A stretch of 64,000 bases of DNA from Flavobacterium aquiphilum (GCF_027111335.1 NZ_CP114288.1:744001-808000), one strand, 5' to 3'. Positions 17,738 to 27,039 are shown, numbered from the stretch's first letter. Notes: generated from the sequence alone by a model not told the origin. A program made the numbers and translations.

Positions 17738-18388
17738 TTATATGTATTCCCAAAGAAACCCACCTGATTGTTCTCGCTCACCTCTACAGCAACGAGTAAT
17801 ACAAGTTTTGGATACTCCTGTTTTTCTGGATGCTTCGGATGCTGATTCAAAAATTTCTATAAAATCTTCATCCATTGAATATTGACTAACACTTTTTATT
17901 CTTGAATCTGCTTTTTCAATTGGATTTAACACATCTGAATAACTCCAATAGAATCCCTTACAAGACTTATTATACCCTAAACAAGCATTGCTTATACTTT
18001 TAGCCTTTGCACTTACTGAAATAGCTGCATTTTCTAAATTATCATAGGTAGCAACTAATACTCCTGAGTTCCTATCAAACTGGTAAATATTCTTTTGAAT
18101 ACCGCCACCTCTGTCTGAATTATAACCTTCTTCCTGTGCCTTAAAATCATAAATATATTTTGATTCTTTTTGAGCTAATTCATTTGGATTTACTGCTGTA
18201 TCAAGCTGTTCCCAGTTGAAAGCTTCGGGACCATAAGTCCCGATTGCTTCTTGAAAATAGCTGCCAACTTTTTTATTGGATTTTTGTAGGTGGTCTTGTT
18301 TTCGTTCTTCCAATGATTTGGTAGTAGCTCCAATATAAACCTCTCCTGTAAAGGTGTTTTCTGCTTTGTAAATTATACTATATTCCAT
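17738..18388 (-). CDS. GIY-YIG homing-type endonuclease with NUMOD-like repeats
   Basis: 216 residues. The N-terminal GIY-YIG nuclease core shows IIY (5-7), VYIG (17-20) and the catalytic Arg in LEERKQDHL. The C-terminal half has two short DNA-binding NUMOD/IENR-like modules: one around SISNACLGYNKSCKGFYW and one in SEASRKTGVSKTCITRCC followed by GGFLWEYI. This layout is typical of free-standing or intron-borne homing endonucleases, often found in phages. Its start overlaps the end of the primase-helicase gene by 11 bp, so it is expressed with the replication operon. Confidence 0.82.
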   Translation of the reverse strand: MEYSIIYKAENTFTGEVYIGATTKSLEERKQDHLQKSNKKVGSYFQEAIGTYGPEAFNWEQLDTAVNPNELAQKESKYIYDFKAQEEGYNSDRGGGIQKNIYQFDRNSGVLVATYDNLENAAISVSAKAKSISNACLGYNKSCKGFYWSYSDVLNPIEKADSRIKSVSQYSMDEDFIEIFESASEASRKTGVSKTCITRCCRGEREQSGGFLWEYI

Positions 18389-19781
18389 TTTGTCCTTTAT
18401 TAGAGCTTAAAATAAAAGTATATTTTCCGCCTGAATTATTTGTTGAAAAATTAACTCCTTTTTTACTGGCATATATATTTAACCATTTTGTGATTTGATG
18501 AGGAGATGTATCCTTCATTTCAGGATAAATATATTTAAAGCCTTTTTCGAATTCCCTCTTATCAATTGAAGTATCATTTTGAACATAAGCATCTGCATAA
18601 GCAATAAACTGTTCATTCATACCATCTAAGAACTTATTTTGTGATAAATTAATGTGTGGTATTTTATGTAAGCCATATTGAAGATAATCTTGACAGCAAC
18701 TCATCATAAAAAGATAAAATTTACTCCATTCATCATCATCCCATTGAGCGCTAAAAAATCGATTTCCAAATTCCATTTCAGGAGTGAAATCCTGATTGTA
18801 GTGGTTACAAATTTCAAATTCATGTCTGCGTCTTTCATCGGAAGAGCCGCCAGGCCCAGAAACATAATAATTAGAGGTGATTAAGATTTTTGGGGAGTTT
18901 TTAAAGTCTATGTAGAATGCTTTTTCCCGTTTGCGTTCCACTTCTAGACCAGAAGTAATCATAGGGAAAAAGCCTTCAAAGCTGTAATTTCTTTTCAAAT
19001 CATCAAAAGCTAGAACATCTGTAGTTAATTCAACTCTTTGATTCTTAAACCAACTGCCTTCTTTCATTTCTTTTGCATCGAAAACCGCAACATCTCTACA
19101 TTCTTTAAGTGCCATAGATAATAGGGTTTTTCCAGTACCTCCGTGGGCTTGATTATTCTGCGTCATGTTTTCATCATAAAGAATAATAGCTCTTGGTTCA
19201 CCAACTTCTTTATTGCGATGTAGTAGGTAACCTAATATAGTCTTTAAAGCTAATAACCTTTCTTGATTTTGTCCCGTGATGTTTTCACAAAATTTTTCAA
19301 ACTGACCTTTTTCAGCGCAATGCGTAAATAGTTTTTGGATGATTCTTTTTTCCCAAATTGGATTTTCTAGAATTGAATAATCACAATAGGATATTTTATT
19401 TTTATCTATTTCGCAAAAACAATTTTTAAAATAAAATCTCGAACTTTTCATATCATCTCGATCATTTATATTTTCAATCGCTGGTAACATATCTAATTTC
19501 TTAGAAGTGATATAGCTACCTACTCCCTTGACAAAAACCTCCAACACTTCTTGTTTTTCATTTTGTATCAGGAAGTCTTTAATGTCATTTGCCATTTGTC
19601 CTTCATCCGCTTCACTTAACCTATTATTAACCATCTTAGCGAAGACATAATGATTATCTCCTATTTTAACCTTAACATATCCAATGTCTTCTAGGAATTT
19701 CAGCAACCCTACATGCTTAATCTTTGGCTCGCCATTTTCTGTCCAAAAGATTTCTTTCTTCTTTTCTTTTTCATTACTCAT
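18378..19781 (-). CDS. Primase-associated SF3-like helicase (DUF5906/D5-like)
   Basis: 467 residues. Walker A is GGTGKT (214-219), Walker B is VLAFDD (256-261), and a sensor-like ILITSNY follows near residue 300. The N-terminal 200 residues resemble the lead-in of phage/plasmid primase-helicase proteins; the C-terminal part carries a winged-helix-like segment. Expected to unwind DNA at the element's replication origin. A full primase active site was not identified here. It has A+T-rich codon use like its neighbours. Confidence 0.78.
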   Translation of the reverse strand: MSNEKEKKKEIFWTENGEPKIKHVGLLKFLEDIGYVKVKIGDNHYVFAKMVNNRLSEADEGQMANDIKDFLIQNEKQEVLEVFVKGVGSYITSKKLDMLPAIENINDRDDMKSSRFYFKNCFCEIDKNKISYCDYSILENPIWEKRIIQKLFTHCAEKGQFEKFCENITGQNQERLLALKTILGYLLHRNKEVGEPRAIILYDENMTQNNQAHGGTGKTLLSMALKECRDVAVFDAKEMKEGSWFKNQRVELTTDVLAFDDLKRNYSFEGFFPMITSGLEVERKREKAFYIDFKNSPKILITSNYYVSGPGGSSDERRRHEFEICNHYNQDFTPEMEFGNRFFSAQWDDDEWSKFYLFMMSCCQDYLQYGLHKIPHINLSQNKFLDGMNEQFIAYADAYVQNDTSIDKREFEKGFKYIYPEMKDTSPHQITKWLNIYASKKGVNFSTNNSGGKYTFILSSNKGQNGI

Positions 19782-19937
19782 ATATTTTTTGTTTATCTCT
19801 GTTCTTCTAAAATAGTGGAGAAGAACTGAACCACTGTTGTTTCGAGTCTATTCTCTCTAACAACGGTGCGAAGGTAGAAGCAACAAAAAGTTTTAATAGG
19901 GGTAATTAATTTGTACCAACTGTAAATCAGTTAGTTA

Positions 19938-20690
19938 TTATTTTAAAATGTAGAAATCTTCGTCAGATAATAAGTTTTTAAGACTTTCAGCAGCAGTAGT
20001 TATTGATTTGTCTCCATTTTTAAAGCTGGCTAATAGTTTATTTGCCAATGTAATCTCTTTGTAAGAATCATCAACTCCACTATAATATTCAAATGAATTT
20101 TCGATAAGTTTTCCTAATTCACTATCATACTTACTTTCGGTTAATCCCTTTTGTTTTAATAAAAAAAATAGACAAATAATTTCTGATCTAGATAATTTTA
20201 ATTTAATTTTATTAGAATGATTAATAGCGTTATGCCATATTTCGTGATTGTAAATAAATTCAATTATTTTCTCATTTTCATTCAAAAGAAGAAATTTTAA
20301 ATGTTCTTTTACAAGTGCAGTATTAGAAAGAATTAAATTTAAATCCTTAAAAACTTGTAGTTTTTCATCCAAATATAATTTACATTCGGATGATTTATAT
20401 TTAAATGATTTTTCTATTTCTGCATTAATGTTTCTAATTTCTTGGTCAGCTATCAATGGAATTTTTTTAGGTAAAAAATCTTTATAGAAATAGATAGTAT
20501 TATATGTCTGATTCTCATAACTTGTCATTCTTTTATATATTATTTCAAAATCCGTTTGTTTTATATTTGACAATAATAATAATTCTGACGTTAGCCCCGG
20601 TGTTCTATCATCAAAAGTTAGAAATCTGTTTTGTAGGGTTAAAAATGTATCTTCATCCTTAAAATCTAATATGGAGGGAATAAAAATCAT
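19938..20690 (-). CDS. Hypothetical protein of the integrative element
   Basis: 250 residues, no recognised family. It is predicted soluble and largely helical (long Lys/Glu/Leu-rich stretches at 85-130 and 165-250), without a signal peptide. The start at 20690 lies 6 bp from an 18-bp perfect palindrome, so its transcription may be controlled there. It is separated from the primase-helicase by 156 bp and from the 82-residue protein by 177 bp, so it may be its own unit. Possible regulator or anti-host factor, but nothing in the sequence proves either. Confidence 0.6.
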   Translation of the reverse strand: MIFIPSILDFKDEDTFLTLQNRFLTFDDRTPGLTSELLLLSNIKQTDFEIIYKRMTSYENQTYNTIYFYKDFLPKKIPLIADQEIRNINAEIEKSFKYKSSECKLYLDEKLQVFKDLNLILSNTALVKEHLKFLLLNENEKIIEFIYNHEIWHNAINHSNKIKLKLSRSEIICLFFLLKQKGLTESKYDSELGKLIENSFEYYSGVDDSYKEITLANKLLASFKNGDKSITTAAESLKNLLSDEDFYILK

Positions 20691-20696
20691 AGTAAA

Positions 20697-20714
20697 AAAG
20701 TTGACGTCAACTTT
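20697..20714. promoter_or_regulatory. 18-bp perfect palindrome, operator candidate
   Basis: AAAGTTGACGTCAACTTT is self-complementary over 18 bp and sits 6 bp upstream of the start codon of the 250-residue gene (minus strand). This place would let a bound dimer block transcription or translation initiation. Confidence 0.55.
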
Positions 20715-20867
20715 GACAAGTTATTTATTAAAAAAAGGGTAACGCAATCTAATAATTTTACGCCACCCATTTTAACTTAGCTAAATACTTTTTCAGGGTT
20801 TTTTTGATAGGGCAGAAAACGACTCAAAAGTAATTTCTACAAAATACAACATAACTGCCTTTTTAAT

Positions 20868-21116
20868 TTATACTACAATATCAAAATGATAATAGTAATA
20901 CGCTTTAGTGTCAATGATAAACACTGTTTTTAATTCTATGGTAACTTTGATTTCCTCAACAAATACAAATTGTCCTGTTTTGAGCGCACCAATGTCATGT
21001 ACAACCTTTACTTCAAACGGACAATACAGTTTTAATAAGGTATTTTGCCACGTTACAACATAGATTTCCAGTGGAGAACTGTATTTTAACAGCTCAGCCA
21101 AGTCCTTTTTTGTCAT
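20868..21116 (-). CDS. Small hypothetical protein of the element
   Basis: 82 residues, beginning MTKKDLAELLKYSSPLEIYV and ending in a beta-rich, Tyr-rich segment (KAYYYYHFDIVV). No signal peptide or membrane helix. Family not recognised. It lies in the minus-strand replication/recombination cluster, 72 bp after the DUF3871 gene, and is probably part of that operon. Confidence 0.5.
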   Translation of the reverse strand: MTKKDLAELLKYSSPLEIYVVTWQNTLLKLYCPFEVKVVHDIGALKTGQFVFVEEIKVTIELKTVFIIDTKAYYYYHFDIVV

Positions 21117-21188
21117 TTTTTTTCTAAATTTTTATTTTTTTAAAAGGACAAATTCTCAATAAATCACAGTATAAAAGCTATGATGATA

Positions 21189-22166
21189 TTAACGAAGAAA
21201 CCAGTTGTTCTTGTCGTTTTTAATGAAATTTGTGAGGTAGTTGATAAACTCGTATGCATTTACATTTTTTTCAAAATTAGTATCAATGTAAGTGCTTTTG
21301 TTGGCTTCTGTAAATAGGTTGTACAATCTCCAAAAGTCAATATTCCCATTTTCAAATCTTGCAAAATTGGGATCTAAATGATAGTCCTTTATAATCGAAT
21401 TGATTTGATTGTCGTTAATGTTTAAAGGAAACAGATTGCTTTTAGCTTCTTTATCTAAGAAGGAATATAGTTTCATTTTTCCAATGAGGTGGGCAAACTC
21501 AGTATCATTAATAGAAAAGCTACTCATTTCATTCATCTGTTCGAGATGTCTCTTTTTATCATAGCTGTTTATCAATTCATAAATCTTAGCTTTTAATTCT
21601 GATACTGATGCTACTCTAATATCGTGTTTAAGTCCATCTGTTGAAATACACAAATTAGTGCAAACGGTGTTTTGAAATCCAATAAAGACTTTAAATTTCT
21701 CTATGGATTTTTTGCTAAAAAGATTTTCCTGATTGTAGGATCTAACTCCACCTATGGACAAATTCAATTGGTTTCCATTAATCACTTCACTAATTTCAGG
21801 TATTTCAATTACAAAAGCCATACGTTCGTAATACAAAGTCTTTTCCTGCTCTAATAAATCTTTTGCAGGTTTTCCAACAGCAGAAGGAATTCTTCCTTTA
21901 ATTTGATGACTTACTCTTATTTCAGGCTTTAAAATACCTTTATAATCTAAAATTTCTTCGACAACCTCTTTGGTGCTTTCAATAAATTCAGAATGACTAA
22001 TTGTTGATTCGTTGTCTTTTGCAAATACCGGAATAATACATTCCGATTTGAGATGCTCTAAATCTACTTGTACAGTATTTGCTTCAATAAAATTTCTTCT
22101 TGGAAATACTATGATTTCTTCCTGATCAATTACTTGATGCATTGGATTATTTAATACTAAATTCAT
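21189..22166 (-). CDS. DUF3871-family protein
   Basis: 325 residues matching the bacteroidetal DUF3871 family as I recall it: FIEANT followed by an LKxxCIIPVFAKDNE..ISH block near the N terminus and a central SIGGVRSYNQENL. Members occur in mobile elements of Bacteroidetes next to a RecA-like ATPase, as here; their role is unknown, probably in element replication or recombination. The start overlaps the ATPase gene by 20 bp, implying translational coupling. Confidence 0.8.
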   Translation of the reverse strand: MNLVLNNPMHQVIDQEEIIVFPRRNFIEANTVQVDLEHLKSECIIPVFAKDNESTISHSEFIESTKEVVEEILDYKGILKPEIRVSHQIKGRIPSAVGKPAKDLLEQEKTLYYERMAFVIEIPEISEVINGNQLNLSIGGVRSYNQENLFSKKSIEKFKVFIGFQNTVCTNLCISTDGLKHDIRVASVSELKAKIYELINSYDKKRHLEQMNEMSSFSINDTEFAHLIGKMKLYSFLDKEAKSNLFPLNINDNQINSIIKDYHLDPNFARFENGNIDFWRLYNLFTEANKSTYIDTNFEKNVNAYEFINYLTNFIKNDKNNWFLR

Positions 22167-23043
22167 TTTTTTGTGGATTAGGTTGTTGGATTATTTGTTC
22201 GTTTGGGATTATTTGATTGGTTGGATTATCGATTGTTTCTTTTCTTGCCACAATTAATGGATACAATTCTTTGCTGAAATAAGGGTATTGGCTGTAAATC
22301 AATTTTAAACCCTCATCAGTTGTACAGGAGTTTATTTCTTTCTTAATTTCTTCAAATGAAATACCTTCATTGCTCCATTCTATTAAACGTTTTCCTGTAG
22401 CAGAATTGATGATGAATTCAGGTTGTTTACCGGCAAATAATCCAGTACGGTCTTTGGAAGCTGAAACGAGATGATTGTCATTTAAAAATTCAAAATTTAC
22501 TGTAAGCTCATATTCATAGCCTTCGCGAGTGACTTCTTTCATCCCTAGTTTACTTACCTTAGTTTTACCATCAGAACCTTTATCAATGCTATAATCTACT
22601 TTTCTTCTGCTTGTGGTGATGACATGGCATTTTGAAAGGATAATGGCATCGATAAAAGCGTTGTGTCGTGGAGTTACCTTTGCCCAATCCTGAAATCGAC
22701 CCCCTAAATTTTCATGGATTTCAAGGCATCCACCCTTACTCTGCCATTCGTGGCTGATACTGTCTATAATAATAACAGACATATTAGCTTCTTCGCACAC
22801 TTGAATGGCTTTAATATAGCGTTCAGGTGTAAAAGGTTCACTTAAAGGCAATACATTGAAATTTCCCAAGTGAGAGTAAAGACTTGCAGAGTTATTCTCT
22901 GTATCTATCAATGCAATCCTCTTCCAGTCGTTTGTCATTCCATATGCCATTAATAAAGCTGAATAGGTTTTACCAAACCCACTTGGACCAGATAATCCAA
23001 TTCTTAATTTTACTTGATGTCTTTGAGCAATTTGTAGTTTCAT
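22147..23043 (-). CDS. RecA-like AAA ATPase of phage/element type
   Basis: 298 residues. Walker A is GPSGFGKT (19-26) after an initial strand; the Walker B-like strand SVIIIDSISHEW lies at about 89-100; SRRKVDYSI follows a conserved TTSRRK turn. The fold order resembles phage-encoded RecA/Sak-type ATPases that work with single-strand annealing or replication proteins. The C-terminal 80 residues are Gln/Asn/Ile-rich and poorly conserved. It overlaps the DUF3871 gene and follows a short 114-residue gene, with a terminator in between. Confidence 0.8.
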   Translation of the reverse strand: MKLQIAQRHQVKLRIGLSGPSGFGKTYSALLMAYGMTNDWKRIALIDTENNSASLYSHLGNFNVLPLSEPFTPERYIKAIQVCEEANMSVIIIDSISHEWQSKGGCLEIHENLGGRFQDWAKVTPRHNAFIDAIILSKCHVITTSRRKVDYSIDKGSDGKTKVSKLGMKEVTREGYEYELTVNFEFLNDNHLVSASKDRTGLFAGKQPEFIINSATGKRLIEWSNEGISFEEIKKEINSCTTDEGLKLIYSQYPYFSKELYPLIVARKETIDNPTNQIIPNEQIIQQPNPQKNEFSIK

Positions 23044-23097
23044 AATTTTTTATTATTAAGTATTAATTAAAAAGTTATATGACATACATTTTTAAAA

Positions 23098-23129
23098 TAA
23101 AAAAAGGAACCTCATTACTGAAGTTCCTT
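23098..23129 (-). terminator. Terminator between the 114-residue gene and the ATPase gene
   Basis: 11-bp stem with one mismatch (23104-23114, 23119-23129) and a minus-strand T run. It should reduce read-through from the 114-residue gene into the ATPase operon. Confidence 0.75.
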
Positions 23130-23156
23130 AATTATGTTGTCTAGTTTTGAGTTGTT

Positions 23157-23501
23157 TTAGTACACCTCTTGTGGTTTAATAACGTTATCATTAATGATAG
23201 CGTCTTCATCCGATAAATACTCATAACGATGTGTCATTTCTACAATTTCTCCTGTTTCTCGATCAGTGTAGTCGTAAGGTTCTACTTCTACTTTTCTAAT
23301 CTGTCCAGGAAGTTGAGTGCCAATTAATGACTTACATATAATTTCGTTAAATGTACATGCAATATTTGTAGTTCTTGCAGTAAGATAAGTTCTTCCACTT
23401 TCTTTACTTTTAACAGCTTCAACTCCACCTTGAACAACAAGTGAATAAAATTTTTCTCCATTTTCTTTTTGGAATGCCTTGTAATCTACAATTGTAACCA
23501 T
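23157..23501 (-). CDS. Small conserved element protein of unknown function
   Basis: 114 residues, no membrane segment. Alternating strands (MVTIVDYKAFQKENGEKFYSLVVQGG) and a C-terminal acidic end suggest a compact beta-rich domain. Similar short proteins accompany the DUF3871/ATPase pair in Bacteroidetes elements, as I recall. A single-strand DNA-binding (OB-like) role is conceivable but unproven. Confidence 0.6.
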   Translation of the reverse strand: MVTIVDYKAFQKENGEKFYSLVVQGGVEAVKSKESGRTYLTARTTNIACTFNEIICKSLIGTQLPGQIRKVEVEPYDYTDRETGEIVEMTHRYEYLSDEDAIINDNVIKPQEVY

Positions 23502-23752
23502 AGTTTTAATAATTTATAAGATTAAACAAATGAATTAAATCAGCAATAATTTGGATGCAGTTTTTTAAATATCCAAATACCACTGGGCGGGTATATCCCA
23601 ATGTTTGAGAAGGGTAAGGGCTGATGTGTTCGTTAGTTCGTATATCCGATAAAAAATTTTGGAAAAAAAAATTTTTGGAAATTATTTGTTTAACTGTTTT
23701 GCTTTAATGAGGGAGTAAAGCGGTTTATCTTTTAGTGACGTTGATTTAAGAT

Positions 23753-24070
23753 TTAACAAAGAATATAACCTCTAAAATCTAAACTGTAATTCTTGCATTT
23801 AGGACAATAGTTATTTACCTGATTCAATTTCAAATCAAAATTTTGAAAAATGTATCTTCCTTCATTGTCTCCTTTGAGTTGTTCATCGGTGTAAAAAATG
23901 TAATTTGGATTTCCTTTTTCTAAATAGTAATTTACACTTATTAATTCTTCCGTTGTTTTATCATATACAGGTACGGGATTATTTGTTTGAAAATCGAATC
24001 TTCCTCCTCCATATCTAAAACTTGTTTCGTAATTGCAAATTCTACAATTTGCTTTGAGGATTTCTGCCAT
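23753..24070 (-). CDS. Small zinc-ribbon-like protein
   Basis: 105 residues with two Cys pairs, CRIC near the N terminus and CPKC near the C terminus, separated by about 75 residues. This could form one zinc site. A further Cys ends the chain. Function unknown. It lies 50 bp downstream of the two-nuclease membrane protein gene and on the same strand, so it may be cotranscribed. Confidence 0.55.
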   Translation of the reverse strand: MAEILKANCRICNYETSFRYGGGRFDFQTNNPVPVYDKTTEELISVNYYLEKGNPNYIFYTDEQLKGDNEGRYIFQNFDLKLNQVNNYCPKCKNYSLDFRGYILC

Positions 24071-24120
24071 AGTGTTGATTCTTTTCTGATTTTTTTGTTC
24101 TATTAAATTTGAATTTGATT

Positions 24121-26640
24121 TTAGGAAATTATTTTTAACGTTGAAAACATATAGTCAACTTCATTTTGCATTTTGGGTAGTTTAACCCAATGATAGGTTT
24201 CGTATTTGGGGTGTAATATTAATAAATTCATTGAGCTTATTTTATAATTGTATTTTGTTTCTAAAATATGTCTGTAAATATTTTGCTGTAATGCATATCG
24301 ATAGTAGCTATCGTCTGTGAGGTGGCTTAATTCCCCAGATGCAAATTTGGTATAGAAATGTTCAGGGTCGGAAATTTTAAGTTTTCCATCAGGATGAACC
24401 ACTTTTTCGCTTCTTTTCCAATCAAAAATATAGAATGTCCCATCTTCTTTTTTGTAAAGCATATCTATGGTTCCTGCAATCATATAATCTTCATCAAATA
24501 TTCTCCATTCCGTTCGTTCTGGATTCATATTTGTAAATTGCTCTTTAAATTCCAAAAAATAACCAAACTCTTTTGTGTTTGAATTGAAAGGTTGGTTTTT
24601 ATAATAATTCTCAATTTGAAGATGTAAATGTGTTCCTAATTCGGCGGCTTCAATTCCTTTCTTTTCCCAAATAGAAATTATTTCGTCTGTGGGTAAACCG
24701 TAAAGTTCGTGTCTTGGGTTTAAATTAGTTGCAGCTTTTAAGGCATCAAATTCAGGAAAAAATTTATCTATTAGTTGACTTACAGAGATTGTGTCGGGAT
24801 TGTTGTCTATGTAATACCTGTGATTTAAGGAGTCAAAAACAATTCTTTTGTCTCTTATATGCGATTGATTTCCGTTTAAAGGTTTGTTGTCATTTTTATC
24901 AAAAGTACTCAAATCGAATTCAATAATTTTTAACTCAATAATTTTATCTAATTCGGAATTTTCAATTAAAAAGTCAATTTGGGAGGATGATTTTGGATTA
25001 AAACTTTCTATTCCCAAATACTTTTCTCTATACTTTTCAAATGACCATTTTTTTGCTTGGAGCGTATCCCATTGATTTTGTGATGAAATACTTGTTTCAA
25101 AATCCAATTCTTTATTTGAATAGTTTTCATCTATAGCTTTTATAACGCTTGCAATAAAAACACAACATTGTTTTGCTTCTTCAAATATCTGTTTTTCTGT
25201 AAATCGAATTACAATGTAACCTCTGTTTGTAAAAAACAAATCTCTGTAAATATCTCGATTTATTTCGTGAGTTGGTATTCTTGAAATCCCATCATAAGGC
25301 TCGTCAATTTCGATATTTATAAAAATATTTTTATTCTCTATTTCATTAATTAACAAAAAATCAGGTTCATAGGCATTGTTTCCGCTCTTGTGGGTAATGT
25401 GACGATCATTGTATATTTTAAAATCTGATTTAAAATATTTGTTTAAGACCTCAGAAAAAGTGTTTTCAGTAAAGCCTAATTTGTTTGAACGACCTAACCT
25501 TGGAAATTTAATATATGAATTTTCCTTTGGCATTTTGACCATTGGATAATTGTAAGGTTCAGCTTGAGTAAAAAGCATTGATGGTTTAAAACCTATTCTT
25601 TTTAATTCTTTGTCGTTTGAATCGGGTTTTGGACTTACTATTGTTAAATCAGAATTTGGTTTTGCAGTAGGTGCAGGTATTTCAGTATCGGGATTTATAT
25701 TTAATGGATTAATTTCATTTCTAATATTAGTCTCTCCTATTTCTTTATTATTTTTAGTATTTTCGTCGCTCTTTAATAGCCTATAAATGAAAATTATCAC
25801 AATAAATAAGAATAAAATCAAACCAACATTTCTATAAACGCCCCATTCCTCTTCCCATCTTGTATCTCTATATTTATTTAAGGAACCTTGAATATCATTT
25901 TCATCAATATCTGCATCCCAATTAATATCTTTATCATATTTAGAATCTCCATAATCAGTATTAACACCTAATACACCTGATGTATTTCTACCAGACATTG
26001 TGGATGTTGGGTCTAGTTTAGTTTGATTATTATTAGCATCTCGATCTTTAAAATAATCATCGTATGTTTTTGTTCCGTTTAGTATATTTTGTTTTTGTGC
26101 ATTAGTTAACGAATTTGATTTGTTAAAATTTTGTTTAGAAATATTACTTTTTGCATTGCTTAATATTTCAAACTCTTTAATAAATACATCTTTGTTTTCG
26201 GTTAGATTCAATGCAATAATTTCATTACTTATAGTAAAAGAAATCAGTTTTATTGAATTTGATTTGAGTTCGTTTATCTCTCTTTCTGTTAAATAGTACA
26301 TAGATAGTGCTACTTCTCTACCATTCATAGTAACTAATCTATTGTAAGCTGGTTTTAAAGAAATCCCGTTTTTGCCAGTTGTTTGAATCAATAAATTTCC
26401 GTTTAATTCTTCAGCAACTGCATTCTTAAACAATACTGAAATCGCTACAAAGTACTTGTTATTGTCTGGATTTTTATATAATGACAGTCCTGCTTCGTAG
26501 TTATTAGTTACAGCTACTGCAATAGGATTAAAATATTTAAGTGTAATTCCGTCAGGTCTTTTTAAAGTTTTGACTTCATATTGCGCAAACGTAGTAAAGC
26601 TTGAAATAATCAAGCATAAAATAATGGATAGTTTTTTCAT
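24121..26640 (-). CDS. Predicted membrane-anchored protein with two PD-(D/E)XK-like nuclease domains
   Basis: 839 residues. A signal peptide (1-20) and about 250 extracytoplasmic residues are followed by one membrane helix (about 272-288) with positive RLLK after it, placing the rest in the cytoplasm. Domain one (about 375-505) has YEPDFLLI with Asp427 and IEIDE with Glu444/Asp446, a PD-(D/E)XK-like core. Domain two (about 600-830) has GTHLH (669-673), GTIDM with Asp726, FDWK with Asp740 and Lys742, and QQNIY (785-789), the Cas4/RecB-type pattern. Its start overlaps the stop of a 59-residue membrane protein by one base. No known protein with this full layout came to mind. Confidence 0.75.
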   Translation of the reverse strand: MKKLSIILCLIISSFTTFAQYEVKTLKRPDGITLKYFNPIAVAVTNNYEAGLSLYKNPDNNKYFVAISVLFKNAVAEELNGNLLIQTTGKNGISLKPAYNRLVTMNGREVALSMYYLTEREINELKSNSIKLISFTISNEIIALNLTENKDVFIKEFEILSNAKSNISKQNFNKSNSLTNAQKQNILNGTKTYDDYFKDRDANNNQTKLDPTSTMSGRNTSGVLGVNTDYGDSKYDKDINWDADIDENDIQGSLNKYRDTRWEEEWGVYRNVGLILFLFIVIIFIYRLLKSDENTKNNKEIGETNIRNEINPLNINPDTEIPAPTAKPNSDLTIVSPKPDSNDKELKRIGFKPSMLFTQAEPYNYPMVKMPKENSYIKFPRLGRSNKLGFTENTFSEVLNKYFKSDFKIYNDRHITHKSGNNAYEPDFLLINEIENKNIFINIEIDEPYDGISRIPTHEINRDIYRDLFFTNRGYIVIRFTEKQIFEEAKQCCVFIASVIKAIDENYSNKELDFETSISSQNQWDTLQAKKWSFEKYREKYLGIESFNPKSSSQIDFLIENSELDKIIELKIIEFDLSTFDKNDNKPLNGNQSHIRDKRIVFDSLNHRYYIDNNPDTISVSQLIDKFFPEFDALKAATNLNPRHELYGLPTDEIISIWEKKGIEAAELGTHLHLQIENYYKNQPFNSNTKEFGYFLEFKEQFTNMNPERTEWRIFDEDYMIAGTIDMLYKKEDGTFYIFDWKRSEKVVHPDGKLKISDPEHFYTKFASGELSHLTDDSYYRYALQQNIYRHILETKYNYKISSMNLLILHPKYETYHWVKLPKMQNEVDYMFSTLKIIS

Positions 26641-26819
26641 TATTTAGTTTTAGATGGTTTTAATAACGCATATACAGCCCAAGAAATTAAAGCAATTGCT
26701 ATTAAATGACCGAATAAATCGGATGCTTCATAATTGTTAACTTGCTTAAAAAAGCCAATGAGCGTACCCAAAAGTCCGATTAGTAATATTATTCCAAGAA
26801 CTATTTTTATTGTTTTCAT
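26640..26819 (-). CDS. Small two-helix membrane protein coupled to the two-nuclease protein
   Basis: 59 residues starting MKTIKIVLGIILLIGLLGTL. Two hydrophobic helices (about 4-24 and 36-53) flank a polar loop with YEASD. Its stop and the next start share one base (TAATG at 26640), so translation should be coupled. It is probably a partner or immunity/regulatory subunit of the nuclease protein; this is inferred from coupling only. Confidence 0.7.
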   Translation of the reverse strand: MKTIKIVLGIILLIGLLGTLIGFFKQVNNYEASDLFGHLIAIALISWAVYALLKPSKTK

Positions 26820-27039
26820 TTTAGTTTTATTTGTTTTTGATTACTATATTCAGTTTTAAGCTTTCCTGTTATTGTATTCTTTTGTATGTCTGAATAATTT
26901 TTCCATTATCTGTGCTAGTTTTTAATATTGTATTACCTAAAAGCTATTGAGATTGAGATCAGGAATATGAAAGCAAGAATTAGTTTTTCATTGATTTTGA
27001 TACTTATATGTTGAATGTTTCAATACCTAGCAGCTCTTT

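Noticed and set aside
23502..23752. Replication origin with iterons in the 251-bp gap
   Set aside because: Short G/T-rich repeats (for example AATTTTTGGAAA) are present but no regular spacing or DnaA-like boxes could be shown; left as nothing definite.
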